Shown: piece after piece, positions 1 through 9,135 of the stretch
Layout of the letters: every line of letters starts with the position of its first letter
Numbering within the stretch: position 1 is the stretch's first letter
Source of the DNA: Selaginella moellendorffii
Lineage: Eukaryota; Streptophyta; Lycopodiopsida; Selaginellales; Selaginellaceae
Assembly: GCF_000143415.4 (NCBI RefSeq)
Contig: NW_003314297.1
Location: 1,518,890-1,582,889 of the forward strand
Length of the DNA: 64,000 bases
Reading direction: 5' to 3'
Notes under the pieces: generated by a model
Told to the model about the DNA's origin: nothing
Seen by the model: the letters and a program-made list of their open reading frames with translations, nothing else
The model's database searches: none
Made by a program: the position numbers and the translations under genes

Positions 1-47
1 TTGGTTGACTCCATTCACTGGTGGAAATTCTCGTTCGTTTCTCACGA

Positions 48-205
48 GTTTGATTAGACTCCCACTCTCTATGATTCTTCCAGTTCTTGACAACCACCCT
101 CTAGTTTGATTGGACACTCTCGTTTTGATTCTTCCAGTTCTTGACAGCCACCCTCTGGTTTGATTGGACTCCCAGTCTCACTCTCTCTCGTTTTGGTTCT
201 TGCAG
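48..205 (+). repeat. Tandemly repeated splice-acceptor segment
   Basis: Three imperfect copies of a unit containing a pyrimidine run, an AG acceptor and the first bases of the ALDH exon lie in a row. The AG dinucleotides are at 82-83, 136-137 and 204-205, giving spacings of 54 and 68 nt. Each AG is followed by ttcttgaca. Only the third copy leads into the open ALDH frame; the first meets a stop after six codons. A shorter stretch at 10-37 also resembles pieces of the exon. Confidence 0.8.
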
Positions 206-442
206 TTCTTGACAACCACACTCCCATTCGGTGGAGTCGGAGAGAGCGGCATGGGATCCTACCACGGCAAGTTCTCGTTCGACGCCTTCAGCCACCACAA
301 GGCAATCCTGACGAGGCCGTTCTGGATGGACATCATGGCCCGGTATCCTCCCTACAGCGCGCACAAGAAGACCTTCATCCGGTGCCTGCTCGAGGCCGAC
401 TTTGTGGGGGTCATCCTCTGCCTTCTCGGCCTCAAGGGCTGA
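206..442 (+). CDS. ALDH3-type aldehyde dehydrogenase, last exon only
   Basis: This is the 3' terminal coding exon of an NAD(P)-dependent aldehyde dehydrogenase of the plant ALDH3 (fatty/long-chain aldehyde) class; the rest lies left of the window. The frame opens after an acceptor ending ttcttgcag at 205 and reads [12 protein letters not shown] then [12 protein letters not shown], the signature near the ALDH3 C-terminus, and stops at 440-442. The last residues include a hydrophobic stretch ([11 protein letters not shown]) that could be a C-terminal membrane anchor, as in other ALDH3 proteins. The catalytic Cys and Glu are not in this exon. The intron just upstream carries imperfect extra copies of its own acceptor (see repeat). 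The family is sure; subfamily member and substrate are not. Confidence 0.88.
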   Translation, partial: FLTTTLPFGGVGESGMGSYHGKFSFDAFSHHKAILTRPFWMDIMARYPPYSAHKKTFIRCLLEADFVGVILCLLGLKG

Positions 443-1741
443 TCCTTCTTCACCGGTTGTCTTTTCTCTCTAATTTTTTCTCTCCCTCTGTGACGAAATT
501 TGTTGTTCTTTTCTTGGTTTTCTAGAATCGAAACGTTTAATTGTATAGTTTGAAGCCATAATAATCTACGTGCTCAAGTCAACGAAATTCTTCAAGCGCC
601 ACGTCACCGAGTAAACTTGGTCCATGGAATTCAAACAGGTCAATGGGAGTCAAACGTTTGAGTTGCGACCTAGAATGGAGGTTGGGCGCTTTGATTTGCA
701 ATCGCTGCTGTGCATCAAATGCTCCCCGGCTTTGGATTCAATTCGTCGCAGCAAGGATGGATTGATGAGCCAGATGCGACTCTTGTGAGATGCACAATGC
801 ATCCATCACAAACAACTCGCATGGCACAGATTCCTCGCTTCTCGCGGAACACCAGCAAAGGAAAAAAGGCGAAGAAAAGAAGAAGCAAGGTTTTTCACTT
901 CCTCTTTTGCGGTCGTTCGTCGGTGATGGTTGCTCGTGGGTTTTAATTGCCGAAGTGGAAAGCCCCCACCTGATCATCCAGCAAATCATACACGCTCTCA
1001 ATCATTCAATCCAATCCTGCGAGCAAAGAGAGCAAAGAAAGCTAAAGAAACCAGAAAAGAAGAATACTACGCACAGCTAAAAAGAAGAAAAGGATATGAT
1101 CTGATCTGACCATCTGGAGCCTGGCGATCGAGCAGTGCTAGGGCAATGGACTGGACGCTGGCAGAGGCTGGTCAGGCAGGGGGGTCATGTCGATCGCATT
1201 TAATGCCAAATGCCCCAAATCGAAGAACAAACAGGGGACTCGGGAGAAAAGCAAGGAAAGCGAAGACGGAGGAGAAAAAAATGTATAAACTAGAAAACTT
1301 GGTTCGTCGGTTTTGCTTGGCAGATCTCTGCGTGCTTTTGTTGTCTTCTTCCCTGCTGGTTTGGCAAAGATGCCCCCTTGATCCTTGTTCTATTGGTCCC
1401 GCTCAAATTCTTCCAATCGCGACTCGCATTCAATGCCGAGAACTCCTTTCAAGGATGATCACGACGTGGTGCTTGCTCGATGATCTCGGTCAGGAAGAAC
1501 ACAACCAGGAATCCATGGAAGTCCATGGAAGTCAGTCTCACTGTTTTTTCGTTCCAACGAGGGAGACAAGAAAGTTGACCGTGTCAAAGACTCTATCGCG
1601 AGAACAAGGAATGGATGATCGAAAGTTACGCCATCACGAAATGGTGAGGCTGCTGCTGAGATGATAGAGAAAAATCTCTCAAAAACCCAAGACGATCTAG
1701 ACGAAGAAGAAGAAGAAGAGAGAAGAGATCGCCAGTGGCGA
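443..1741. other. Intergenic, two converging 3' ends
   Basis: This stretch holds the 3' flank of the ALDH gene and, from the other side, the 3' flank of the neprosin-domain gene. Open frames here are short, use both strands and resemble no family I know. I see no RNA gene or repeat. Confidence 0.5.
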
Positions 1742-3574
1742 CTAGCTCTTGGAGCATCCCCGGCCGCCAAAGATGATATACGAGCCCCAGTTTCGATCGA
1801 AGTACTTCCTGGCGGTGTAGCACTCGGGATCGGTGGAGAACTCGGCGAGATCCACCGCGTCAAACTGGCGCATTTGATCGTCCAGGTAGGCGAGCTCGCA
1901 CTGGGACGCCGCGCGCGTGTTGCCCTCGGCGGGGAAGAAGCCACTCCCCATTTGCGTGGAGAGCTCCGGCCCATCGGAGGCTCCCGAGAGGCACACCTCG
2001 CCGCCCCATTGCATCCACTGCGAGCTCTGCCCCAGCGTCGTGAAGAGCGACGCCGGCCAGTAGCCCACCCACTCGTCGTCGATCTGGAGCCACCACGCGA
2101 CTGGATCCTGCGCGAGACATGGAAAGGTCGTGAGGAATCGATTTTTGGCGAGGGATTGGGAGCGCCCACCTTGAAGATCAGGAATTTCTTGAAGAAGAGG
2201 CTGGAGTCGGGGCTGGAGATGGAGGAGATTGCGCCGCCAAGGAGGACGTTGGGGCTGGTTTGGATGAATCCGGGGCAGCGGAGGTTGTAGCAGCCCGAGT
2301 TCTTGTAGGAATCGGCCTGCCAGAGGACAAGCGCGCGGTCAATTTCTCGAAAGAATGGATGGAAGGAGGCACACACTCTGTTCTTCCAAGAACTTTGGAA
2401 GAACTTTGGAAGAACAAAACAAAGCTTTACCGTCCAGAAGATGAAGAGGTGTGGGCTTCTGTCGCCATTGAGGAGCTCGTAGACCTGCGATCGAGAAGAA
2501 ATGAGCGGGGCTTTTCTTGGAGCTTCGCGGATCACACTTACTTGCCATCCGGCTTCTACCGTGTTGATGCTCTCGTGAGATCCTCCGCCCAGCCAGAGCT
2601 GCGAGAGGCTAAAATCCGACGAGGTAGCCACCGCCGGATCCCAGATGCTGAGGTAGGCCTGCGATCCTGAGAAGCTGCCCACTGCCTGGACGATCGCATA
2701 CTGCGAGAGAGAGGAACCCATCAATCGCTTGCTCGCTCGCTCGATCGATCGCGAGAAAGAAAACCGCTTTTATACCTGGTGCCCATCAACCGATGGAGGG
2801 GTGAGATGATGGTCTCTCCTTGTTCTTCGCCTTCTTCGCTTCTTTCGCGAGGATCGCGAGTTGGGCGACGCGGGAATGCGGTGCGTGCCCGACTGGATCG
2901 ACTGGGGGTACTTGTGGAGGAACACCTCGGGGGTTTGCATTCGATCCAGGTCCTTGGGAAGGAGGCGGCGGACGGGCACGGTGGCGTCGGGGCAGGAGTT
3001 GTGTTCGTGGTGGAAGAGCTGCCATGGCGACGAAGAAGTGGCATTGCGTTTGAATCGACCGCTCCTGCTGCTGGCGGAGCGATCGCTCGACTGTGGCTGC
3101 AAGATCGTCGGCTTTCTCTGCCAGGAGCAAACAAGAGCAGCGCTTTTCTCAAAAGTTTGGATGGAAAGAAAAAAGAGAAAAAAGAATGAGAAAGAAAGAG
3201 ATTTCCATACCAGGATCTTGTGGTTCTTGAGGAGAGGATGCTGGATTCCAAGCTGGTCTTCTATCCTCACGCAATCCACCACGCTCCCATCCGAAAGCTA
3301 GAACGCGAAGAACAATAAACAAAAGAAAAAGGATTGGATTCTGCAAAGAGGATCATGAACTTTAGCGGCGACCTACATTGAAGCTCTTGACGAAGGGACG
3401 ATTGATGTAATCCAGCAAGAATCTCCTGCCGGATTCGACGCGGCCGCTGCTGCTAGCGTTGCTCCTCGCAAAACTTTGGAACAATGCGTGTTGCGAAGAG
3501 CTAGAGACACTCGTGAGACGAGAGAGAAGAATGTAGGTGCTTACAAGGAGAACGATCCAAGCGGCCATAGCCAA
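1742..3574 (-). CDS. Neprosin-domain (DUF239) secreted protein
   Basis: A seven-exon gene for a predicted 450-residue secreted protein with the N-terminal activation domain (DUF4409) and the neprosin (DUF239) domain of glutamic peptidases. Exons, in transcript order: 3574-3377, 3297-3211, 3117-2776, 2700-2542, 2484-2431, 2316-2170, 2107-1742; all join in phase 0 with GT..AG introns. The start gives a signal peptide (MAMAAWIVLLVSTYILL). Family landmarks seen: SDGSVVDCV and HPLLKNHKI in the activation part, CPDATVPVRR, FSLSQLWLGGG, VEAGWQ, GCYNLRCPGF, GYWPASLF, WGGEV and QMGSGFFP. The Glu in VEAGW and the Glu in WGGEV correspond, as far as I recall, to the two catalytic glutamates of neprosin, so the enzyme could be active. 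Prolyl peptidase activity is inferred from the family only. Confidence 0.9.
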
Positions 3575-4059
3575 AGAGCGATTGGCTGCTTGATCGATGG
3601 AGAAGATTCGAGGCTAGGCCCCCAAGAAGAACACGAAGGGAAAACGAACGATCGATCGAAACCGAAGAACTTTTGTGGGAGTCACCGAAACTGTGGACAT
3701 AAAATAAATGGTTTTATAAGTGGATGGCCCCGAGGAGCTAATACGAAGACGAAGCTCTCACGTAATTAATTACCGCGCACATGTGCTCCGTTGGATCGCC
3801 CAGCTCGAGGGTGGCGATGCATCGATCCCTTTCGCAGCGATGGATTTGTTTAGAGGCTGGAAGTGTTTAAAGAGTTCTTCCCTCCAAACCCCCAAATTGA
3901 TCCATGAATCGCGCGCGCTTCCCGGACAATCACCACAGAAACCACGCAGCGATTTCAAATCATCCAAATCCAAACTTTTTCCTTTGCTTGCTGCTGGCAT
4001 CCACTCTAAGTGATAGTTCTTGCTCCAACTTTTCTCTTTCCCTGGAATTCTTTTTTTCA
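3575..4059. other. Upstream region of the neprosin-domain gene
   Basis: This is the promoter side of the minus-strand neprosin gene. Open frames on either strand are short and unlike known proteins. I see nothing else that can be named. Confidence 0.4.
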
Positions 4060-4243
4060 ATCTTTGCCTTTTGCATTGAAAAGAACCCCGTGTTGCATTC
4101 CTCCGGACAGTACGACACACGCAGCCACTCCCGTGATCCTGTGTCGCCCACGGGTCCGTACAGCGATGTGTGCTGGACGCGGTTCGAACCGCGGATTGAT
4201 TGACTAGGGCTGACCGCCTGCCGAAAATAGGTCTGCTAACTTA

Positions 4244-4290
4244 TCCCACATGCCGGGGCGCAGAATAAAGCCCCCGAAGGAGTATATAAA
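4244..4290 (+). promoter_or_regulatory. snRNA promoter of U1 copy 1: USE and TATA
   Basis: TCCCACATG at 4244-4252 matches the plant upstream sequence element and sits 69 bp before the RNA start. TATATAAA at 4283-4290 lies at -30. The roughly 30 bp between them matches the Pol II rather than the Pol III arrangement of plant snRNA genes. Confidence 0.9.
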
Positions 4291-4312
4291 GTAGGGTTCT
4301 AGGCGGAGAACC

Positions 4313-4474
4313 ATACTTACCTGGACGGGGTCTATTGGTGATCATGAAGGCCAATGGCCTAGGTTCGGCCTTCCCATTGCACTACGGCTTGGCCGGCCTA
4401 CCATCTTCCCAAAGTGGAGGAGTGGACGTCGTAATTTGTGGAAGTTGAGGGCTCGCGTACGCGCGGCCCTCTCC
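4313..4474 (+). ncRNA. U1: U1 snRNA, copy 1
   Basis: A full-length U1 small nuclear RNA of about 162 nt. The 5' end ATACTTACCTG carries the sequence that pairs with 5' splice sites. Stem-loop I has the U1-70K loop GATCATGAAG (RNA positions 28-37) closed by ATTGGT/GCCAAT. Stem-loop II contains ATTGCAC, the core of the U1A site. An Sm site AATTTGTGG is at 4433-4441, and stem-loop IV (GAGGGC..GCCCTC) ends the RNA. The USE and TATA box are correctly spaced. The 3' end is set by stem IV and could differ by a base or two. All functional parts look intact. Confidence 0.95.
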
Positions 4475-5035
4475 AAAGCTAAAGTCTCTAAGATGCATAG
4501 AAACGAAATGACTAGAAATCAAACATAACTCTCGCCTTCTATTTTATCTATTTCATTTCTGTAAAGAAAGAATTAGAGAATATTCCTATTCCTTCTTTAC
4601 AGTCATGCCCGTGATTGACTCGAGGAATTTTCAGAGGTCGATCTTTCGCAGTACTAGTGTAGTGTTCGATAGATTGGTTGGATGCTTTACATAAAAGGTA
4701 TACTCCGTGATATTGGATGACCATGGCCGGCCATGGCCAGGCGCACAATTCTGGCGTCTGCGAATGATTGAGGAGGTCTTGGGCCAGGCGATCACAGATG
4801 CTCTGCAGCGCCCCCTGCGCTTCTCCCTCTGTGATCATAGTCATCCTCTTCTTCCATCAATGATCTTGAAAGGGCTCCCTCTGAGCTTGCGGCTTGAGTA
4901 GAAAGCAATTATAAGCAATGGTGAACGGTCTGGTCCAGTGAAGGAAGAGTTTTTTTCTCTCTTGAGTGAGGTATGATTCTTTGTAATGAGGTATGTTAAT
5001 AACATTTTCTTGGGATGTTTTCTAGAAGTGATTCA

Positions 5036-6356
5036 AGGCAAAGTGGTCCAACATCGTTTTAGTTTTTCTGAGTGTTGCAAATTGAAGTGTTGACACACAA
5101 GACGGAATGAGTATTTTAAGTTTTAGATTGATCCTCAACAAGAAGGATTTGAGTACAAATCGGTGTGAATTAGTTACAGACAGACAGATAGAAACTCAAA
5201 GCAAAGCATTCGAATGTCCTTTATGGGACACTTCAAATAAAAGTTATGGGTCCTCTGTATCAAGGTGTGGCCAAAGTAGATGGTAACATTGCTTACTCCC
5301 TTTTCTCAGGGAGTGTCAGGCCAAAGTTTTCTCAGGTGAGAAGTGTTGATCCTGGTAGAGCAGGATGTGTTGGTACTTTGTCAAGTAAAACCTCCATCTC
5401 AATGACCTTTTGTCCACCCACAACACGAACCTGTCCCCAGGCCATGTGTTACACAATCCCCAAAACGATGGGAGTAGTCCTTTCCCAAAGTGAGAGCCGA
5501 CGACAAGGACGAGCTCCTCAAGCATTTGCCGCTGAATCATAATCCATGACATGGTTGTCAAACATGACGGTTACATTGTAATGCCCTGACCTTTTAATTC
5601 GGATGTCTCCTGAGCCTTGATATCAATCTTGGGAAGAATTCTCCACACATTCGTGAGTGGATTTCCAACAGCTAGAGTAGTTGCCTCGCCAGCAGCCTCG
5701 TACACACAATCCCCAGCAAGCACGCCAGGAGGCGAAACCTGTGACTGACTGAAAAGGACCGATGGTCTAGTAGTACAACTCATGGACTCTGCCAGTTGTG
5801 AGCTCAGGGAAGCCACAGCTTCCCTGAGTTCTTGCAAGCGTGCAAGGCGATGCCATTGCTTGCAGACGCGCCCGGCTTTGAGGATAATATCTGGCTCAAA
5901 ATGTCAAGGTCAGCGCCCAGAGAATCAAACGCTCCCATGCTCTCGGAACTTGAGCTGTCCTCCTCTTGTTCCAAGTAAGGAGAACACCGCAAGACTCAAC
6001 TGTAGATCCCAGATCTACAGTTGAGTCATGCGGCGGACGCAGGTGTTCTCTAATGATATGTCTTATTATCCTCTAATTTTTGGACCCATCCGCAGAAAAA
6101 GAGGTGTCTTTTCGCTATGCCGCAAGAGAAATGCCATCACCATTACTGAAAATTTCTACTCAAGCAAGATCATTGATCGCCCGGTGATCGTCATCCAATC
6201 AATCAAACACTCGAGCATAGTATTAGACAGCGAAAGAATCCAGCATCATCCTGAGAAGTCCTCAATCAATCGTGGGCAAAGAAGCATGAGATCTGCCAAA
6301 AAATTTGCCATATATTCAAAAAAGTTAAAAGTTTAAAGGCTTAAGATTCATCTTAG
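5036..6356 (-). other. Degenerate coding-like fragments and a hairpin
   Basis: On the minus strand, short open frames at 5992-5804, 5837-5571 and 5561-5316 have protein-like composition (for example LQELREAVASLSSQLAE) but shift frame between pieces and match no family I can name. They may be the remains of one gene lying downstream, on the minus strand, of the broken ATPase, or a separate relic. A strong inverted repeat sits at 5980-6050. Confidence 0.35.
5980..6050. repeat. Long near-perfect inverted repeat
   Basis: Arms 5993-6008 and 6012-6027 are perfect 16-base complements around a 3-base spacer. Complementarity resumes further out: gagaacacc at 5980-5988 pairs with ggtgttctc at 6042-6050, and ccgca with tgcgg, with one mismatch and a small bulge. 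The RNA would fold into a stable hairpin. No target-site duplication is evident. Confidence 0.8.
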
Positions 6357-7869
6357 TCAACTAATCCAACCCGTCGGGCACGAGACTACCTTAACATTGA
6401 TGTTCAGGTCTTTTATCCTCTGTGCTGCTTCAGCCTTCCTCTTTGCCATTGCTTCCTTTTCTTCTTCCTTGCCCCCCTTCCTTCTTGTCCAGATCAACCC
6501 ACCCAATTCCGAACTTGAAGAGCATAAAGTGAGGAACAATGAAGCAGAAGTCTAGCTTTCAAAGGAATGTCACCAACGCATCCCCAAGAACAAGAGGACG
6601 CTCAGGCTCCACTGTAACCTGATAGACTGATCCATGCACGATGAAGTCCCACTCGGCATTAGTCAGATAACTGGGCAGCAAGAGAGCATTCTCGTCGCCT
6701 TCTCGGATTTTCTCCGGGAATACAGCCTCCGCTTCCATTCAGCCTCCGCTTCCATTACGAAGGAGATCAATTCTCTTGGGCATCTCTGGGAGCAGCTTCC
6801 CTTGCTTCTCCGGTTTCATCTAGCTGCCTGTACGATATCCTGCCTCCTCGGGCAATCTGTCTCCTGGTCATGAATCTCTCTCTGATAGACTCTGGCTGCT
6901 CATGATAAATGAACTGATGCAGCCTGTGGGTAAGTTGGAAAAGACTGACGTAAGGGCTAGCAAGATCCAGGCCGTAGCTCCTATATGTTCTCTCATCCAT
7001 CGACATGTGGAAGGCCTTGTAGCTTTGATTCTCGGGAAGGCTTTCGTTCACGTTTCGAACCACCCCTGCAGCCTTCACCATCTCCATTTGAGACGCCTCT
7101 TCTAGCTTCTCGAGCACATACCGAGGTATGCCACCCCACTTGCGGAAGCGAGCCTTTACGTCCTCCACAGGATGCCCAAAGTTGTGCTCGTTCAGGGCCA
7201 GCAGCTCGCCAAGGGACCACATTGGGTCATACACCATCTCCACAGTACCAGACTTTGCAAATTCGCTGTAGTGGGACTTCAGCGGGGAGCACGTCAACAA
7301 GAACTAAGATACCAGGACTGAGGGCCTGCTTTTACCACAGCTTTCTCACCAGATTCTGCAACTTCTATCACGACCTCCTTGCCTTTCCAGGTGAAGGAGT
7401 AGTAATGCTTGACTTTTCTCCCTTTTGGAGCATACCACAAAAAACCTGTTTTCCCGACCCTTGCATTGCCTATCAAAACTATCCCACCATTGAAGCCGTG
7501 TTCCAATATCAGCTTCCTCGGTGTTGTGCTGATAAATCTCGTCGAAAATGGGACCATAGCAGCTCCGTGAGAGAATCTTGATCGAGGGATATCAGCCTTA
7601 CTCGCCACCACATACCCCCAATTTGTCAGGCAAGTCGAGAAAACCGTACTTCGCCCCAGGAGTGGAAGTCTGCTGGCAAACTTCCACTTTGAGCGATCCT
7701 TCAACACGCTCACTGATTCCTTCTGTTCTAGGCCCACATGATTTTGAGGTATTTCTTCCAGACCAGCCGTCATGATCCTGTGAAATGCACGATGGCTACT
7801 ACTGATCCATATTCTTCTATGACAGAAACGCCAGTCGCAGTGCAATGGCGTTATCCTCTCCCTCCTCAA
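6357..7869 (-). pseudogene. Broken CRN/RHS-like P-loop ATPase gene
   Basis: Minus-strand remains of a gene for a P-loop ATPase resembling the Crinkler/retrotransposon-hot-spot (CRN/RHS) group. The first part (7869-7294) has a Walker A motif GNARVGKT after GIVLI. The second part (7300-6767) has WSLGELLAL and KWGGIPRYVLEK, typical of the ATPase C-terminal half in that group. The two parts are in different frames and the first ends in a stop, so a frameshift near 7295 separates them. Later pieces (about 6700-6560, 6539-6357) continue in yet other frames. Introns of normal size cannot repair these breaks. The family call rests on motif memory and is moderate; that the gene is broken is better supported. 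Confidence 0.45.
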
Positions 7870-8129
7870 GCCCTTGATGTCACAGTCTAGTTTATGACAT
7901 TAATAAAAATTATTAAACTGTAAGTGGGGAGTTTGGAGTTTCCCTGACTCCCGTTTCAAACGTTCCATTGGGCCTAGCCTCGAATCTTTTATATCTATCA
8001 ATCAGCCAAAAGCTCTTTGGCTTCGATCGTTCTTCTCTAGAATGGCTTTGGCACACACTTCCACCCAGCCTTGCTGAGCATATGAGTTGAACTGAGCATC
8101 ACTCCATATGAAAAGTTTCTGTCATAGTT
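7870..8129. other. Spacer before the right duplication copy
   Basis: I see no gene, RNA or clear repeat in this short stretch. Confidence 0.3.
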
Positions 8130-8222
8130 GTTTCCCTCGAACTTTTGCTTTGAAAAGAACAACCAGTTGATTAGGGCTGACCGTATTGACTACCCTAGAC
8201 CAAGAATAGGTCTGCTAATTTA

Positions 8223-8269
8223 TCCCACATGCCGGGGCGTACCATGAAGCCCCCAGAAGAGTATATAAA
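8223..8269 (+). promoter_or_regulatory. snRNA promoter of U1 copy 2: USE and TATA
   Basis: TCCCACATG at 8223-8231 and TATATAAA at 8262-8269 lie at -69 and -30 from the RNA start, the same spacing as in copy 1. Sequence between the elements differs between the copies while the elements are identical, which suggests selection on both promoters. Confidence 0.9.
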
Positions 8270-8291
8270 GCAGGGTTCGAGGTTAAGTATC

Positions 8292-8453
8292 ATACTTACC
8301 TGGACGGGGTCTATTGGTAATCATGAAGGCCAATGTCCTAGGTTCGGCCTTCCCATTGCACTACGGCTTGGCCGGCCTACCATCTTCCCAAAGTGGAGGA
8401 GTGGACGTCGTAATTTGTGGAAGTTGAGGGCTCGCGTACGCGCGGCCCTCTCC
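8292..8453 (+). ncRNA. U1: U1 snRNA, copy 2 (variant in stem-loop I)
   Basis: A second U1 gene of 162 nt, identical to copy 1 except for two substitutions, both in stem-loop I. At RNA position 28 the U1-70K loop begins with A instead of G (AATCATGAAG), and at position 45 G is replaced by T, which breaks the C20-G45 pair. The 5' splice-site pairing region, stem-loops II to IV and the Sm site are unchanged. The promoter is intact. It is either a functional variant or a gene beginning to decay. Confidence 0.93.
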
Positions 8454-9030
8454 AAAGCTAGAATCTAAGAGGCATTTTAACCAAACCTAATAAAACCCTC
8501 TAAGCCCATTATCTCTTCATCTTTAACCCATTAAACTTTTCTTTTTGAATATACGAGATCCGGACAGCACGGCACGCGAAAATCCCGCCGCTTACTAACG
8601 GCTCCGTCTACTGACTTTGGAAATTTAGGTGAGTTTGAAGCTCGTTTAGCTCGAGGGAGCCGAGGCGGCGGGAATTGGGCGCCCGGGCGATTTATTTTGG
8701 CGGATTTCGTGCTTCTTTGCCCGCGATCGATCGGGCGAGCTCGTGGAATTCTCAGGTCGGTGCTGTGGATTCTTTTGCTGTCTGGTACAGTAACTAGTGT
8801 GATGCTCGATCGATTGATTGAATGACGATCGCCGGGCGATCAATGATCTCGAAAGGGTTCTAGCAAGGATCCATCCGATCCGGTCTAGTTTGCAGCTTGA
8901 GTAGAAATTATCGGTGGGATTTTCGATCTCTAAATCGATTTGATTGTGCTTTCCAGGAGGAATTCGTGGCGGATCTACGAGTTCTTCTGGAAGCATTCTT
9001 TCTCTCTCTCCCTCTCTCTCTTTCCGCGTT

Positions 9031-9126
9031 GTGAGGTATGATATAACATTTTCTTTGGATGTTATCTAGGACTATCTCTTTTTCTGCGTAGTGAGGTATG
9101 TATGATCTTTGGATGTTTTCTAGGAG
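9031..9126 (+). repeat. Tandem intron-like repeat in the 5' leader
   Basis: Two copies, 60 bp apart, of a unit beginning GTGAGGTATG and ending GGATGTTNTCTAG. Each looks like a tiny GT..AG intron (9036-9069 and 9096-9123), but 34 and 28 nt are too short to be spliced alone. One 88-nt intron from 9036 to 9123 is plausible. A related pair occurs in the left duplication copy near 4966-5025. Confidence 0.6.
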
Positions 9127-9135
9127 AGACTATCC

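Larger units (their letters stand above)
4060..5035 (+). repeat. Segmental duplication, left copy
   Basis: This block is a diverged copy of 8130-9125. Shared landmarks in the same order are: ttgaaaagaac; agggctgaccg; the U1 promoter and RNA; an actagtgt/gatcgattggttg segment; aatgatctYgaaaggg; gcttgagtagaaa; and gaggtatg..ggatgttttctag. The left copy has an extra segment of about 100 bp (about 4090-4195) just before agggctgaccg and lacks the TPX2 coding region that follows the right copy. Confidence 0.75.
8130..9125 (+). repeat. Segmental duplication, right copy
   Basis: Partner of 4060-5035. This copy carries the second U1 gene and runs directly into the start codon of the TPX2/WDL gene, so its right half is the promoter and 5' leader of that gene. 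The motif TCCGGACAG followed by a similar ACG-rich stretch occurs upstream of U1 in the left copy (about 4109) but downstream of U1 here (about 8551), so the copies have also been rearranged. Confidence 0.75.

Noticed and set aside
1459-2724. 421-codon minus-strand frame
   Set aside because: It runs through neprosin exons and introns; the seven-exon model gives the family sequence throughout.
4176-4195. tRNA T-loop-like GGTTCGAACC before U1 copy 1
   Set aside because: No matching D arm, anticodon arm or acceptor stem can be drawn around it; it is only a short palindrome.
4707-4901. Small open frames in the left duplication copy
   Set aside because: They are not conserved in the right copy and correspond to promoter or leader sequence there.
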